The notes under the pieces were generated by a model, which was given only the letters and a program-made list of their open reading frames with translations, was not told the origin of the DNA and did no database searches. The translations under genes and the position numbers were made by a program. From Methylobacterium planeticum (GTDB lineage: Bacteria; Pseudomonadota; Alphaproteobacteria; Rhizobiales; Beijerinckiaceae), in contig NZ_VZZJ01000039.1 in NCBI RefSeq assembly GCF_008806345.1, forward strand, positions 1 to 33,324: DNA of 33,324 nucleotides, given 5' to 3'. Shown here piece by piece: positions 32,984 through 33,324 of this stretch; within the stretch, counting starts at the first letter, position 1; every line of letters starts with the position of its first letter.

Positions 32984-33324
32984 CTAGGCAGCCTTCTGCA
33001 CGTCGGCGAACCCAAGCTCGATCGGCGTCGCCCGTCCGAAGAGACTGACTTCCGCGAGCATTCGCTGACGCTCGTCGTCGATGCCGACGACCGTGCCATT
33101 GAACGATGCAAACGGCCCTTTGGCAACGCGCACGACCTCGCCGACTTCGTACCCAAGACCTCTTGCCTTCCGCTCCCTGGCTGCCTCGGCGCTCGCCTCG
33201 GCCTGCTTCGCGAGGAACTGCCTGTAGCTCGTCGCCGCGGCGTCCTCGCGCTCCTGGGTGTGATTAGGCGTGGAATAAGGACCCCGTTTTCGGGGTGATC
33301 GGCGTCCAAACGGGCCCCCCAGGA
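32984..33324 (-). CDS. NusG-family C-terminal (KOW) domain, partial at window edge
   Basis: The frame ends at 32984 and is open to the window edge. The last 56 residues, GYEVGEVVRVAKGPFASFNG through TVVGIDDERQRMLAEVSLFGRATPIELGFADVQ, are the KOW domain of NusG, which contacts ribosomal S10 or Rho. A charged helical linker (SYRQFLAKQAEASAEAARERK) precedes it. Further upstream the frame turns into Arg/Pro-rich residues (RRSPRKRGPYSTPNHT) with no NGN domain and no start codon in view. Either the NGN part lies beyond the window in another frame, or it was replaced by an insertion at about 33270. It is likely a paralogue, not housekeeping nusG, given the phage-type surroundings. Confidence 0.65.
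   Translation of the reverse strand, partial: LGGPFGRRSPRKRGPYSTPNHTQEREDAAATSYRQFLAKQAEASAEAARERKARGLGYEVGEVVRVAKGPFASFNGTVVGIDDERQRMLAEVSLFGRATPIELGFADVQKAA

Noticed and set aside
1..33324. CRISPR arrays, tRNA or rRNA genes, known riboswitches
   Set aside because: No regularly spaced direct repeats, cloverleaf-type sequences or recognised riboswitch cores were seen by eye. A covariance-model scan would be needed to exclude degenerate cases.

Overview
The window is GC-rich alphaproteobacterial DNA, most likely from Methylobacterium or Methylorubrum. Reasons: an NAD-dependent formate dehydrogenase close to the Pseudomonas sp. 101 enzyme, followed by a cyanase start; a PQQ-type dehydrogenase; a DUF2325 protein; and many exported proteins with long Ala/Arg-rich leaders. 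The assignment comes from protein recognition only; no search was run. I saw no tRNA, rRNA or CRISPR array.

Layout. 0.1-4.6 kb: a DUF2325 coiled-coil protein, then a two-gene exported pair (SMP-30-like lactonase fold, and a PQQ sugar dehydrogenase fused to cytochrome c). 4.9-7.3 kb: small proteins, mostly unknown, including a winged-helix-like and an NTF2/SnoaL-like protein. 7.5-10.3 kb: an intact LysR regulator, a broken 5' fragment of a formate dehydrogenase gene, and an IS66-family element inserted in that fragment with an exact 8-bp target duplication. 10.4-15.5 kb: a small protein, a large frameshifted autotransporter carrying two sulfite-oxidase-like modules, and a periplasmic MsrA. 15.7-17.5 kb: a LysR 3' remnant, intact fdh, and a truncated cynS. 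17.5-18.1 kb: repeat-rich debris.

18.1-21.4 kb: a NemR-like TetR regulator whose palindromic box also precedes a small exported protein, a DJ-1/PfpI protein and an amidase with an amber codon. This looks like a reactive-electrophile response unit. 21.8-28.2 kb, minus strand: exported proteins (a repeat-containing OB-like protein, a Tat-type metallo-beta-lactamase-fold hydrolase, a small protein, a MetX-like hydrolase, an Abhydrolase_10 protein and a membrane-anchored CMD protein), possibly one periplasmic ester or lactone pathway. 28.3-33.3 kb: gene fragments, prophage leftovers (HTH protein, tail protein), a lipoprotein, a PilZ protein, a small membrane protein, a DUF4188 protein and a NusG-like C-terminus at the edge.

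Two themes stand out. First, the LysR-fdh pair is present twice and each copy has lost the opposite partner. Second, broken genes are unusually dense: fdh fragment, transposase, autotransporter, LysR remnant, cynS, amidase, an oxidoreductase fragment and probably one phage-region gene. This suggests an accessory region or plasmid under decay. I found no clear undescribed defence or mobile system; the most original candidates are the reciprocal LysR/fdh decay, the NemR-like DJ-1/amidase unit and the autotransporter fusion.
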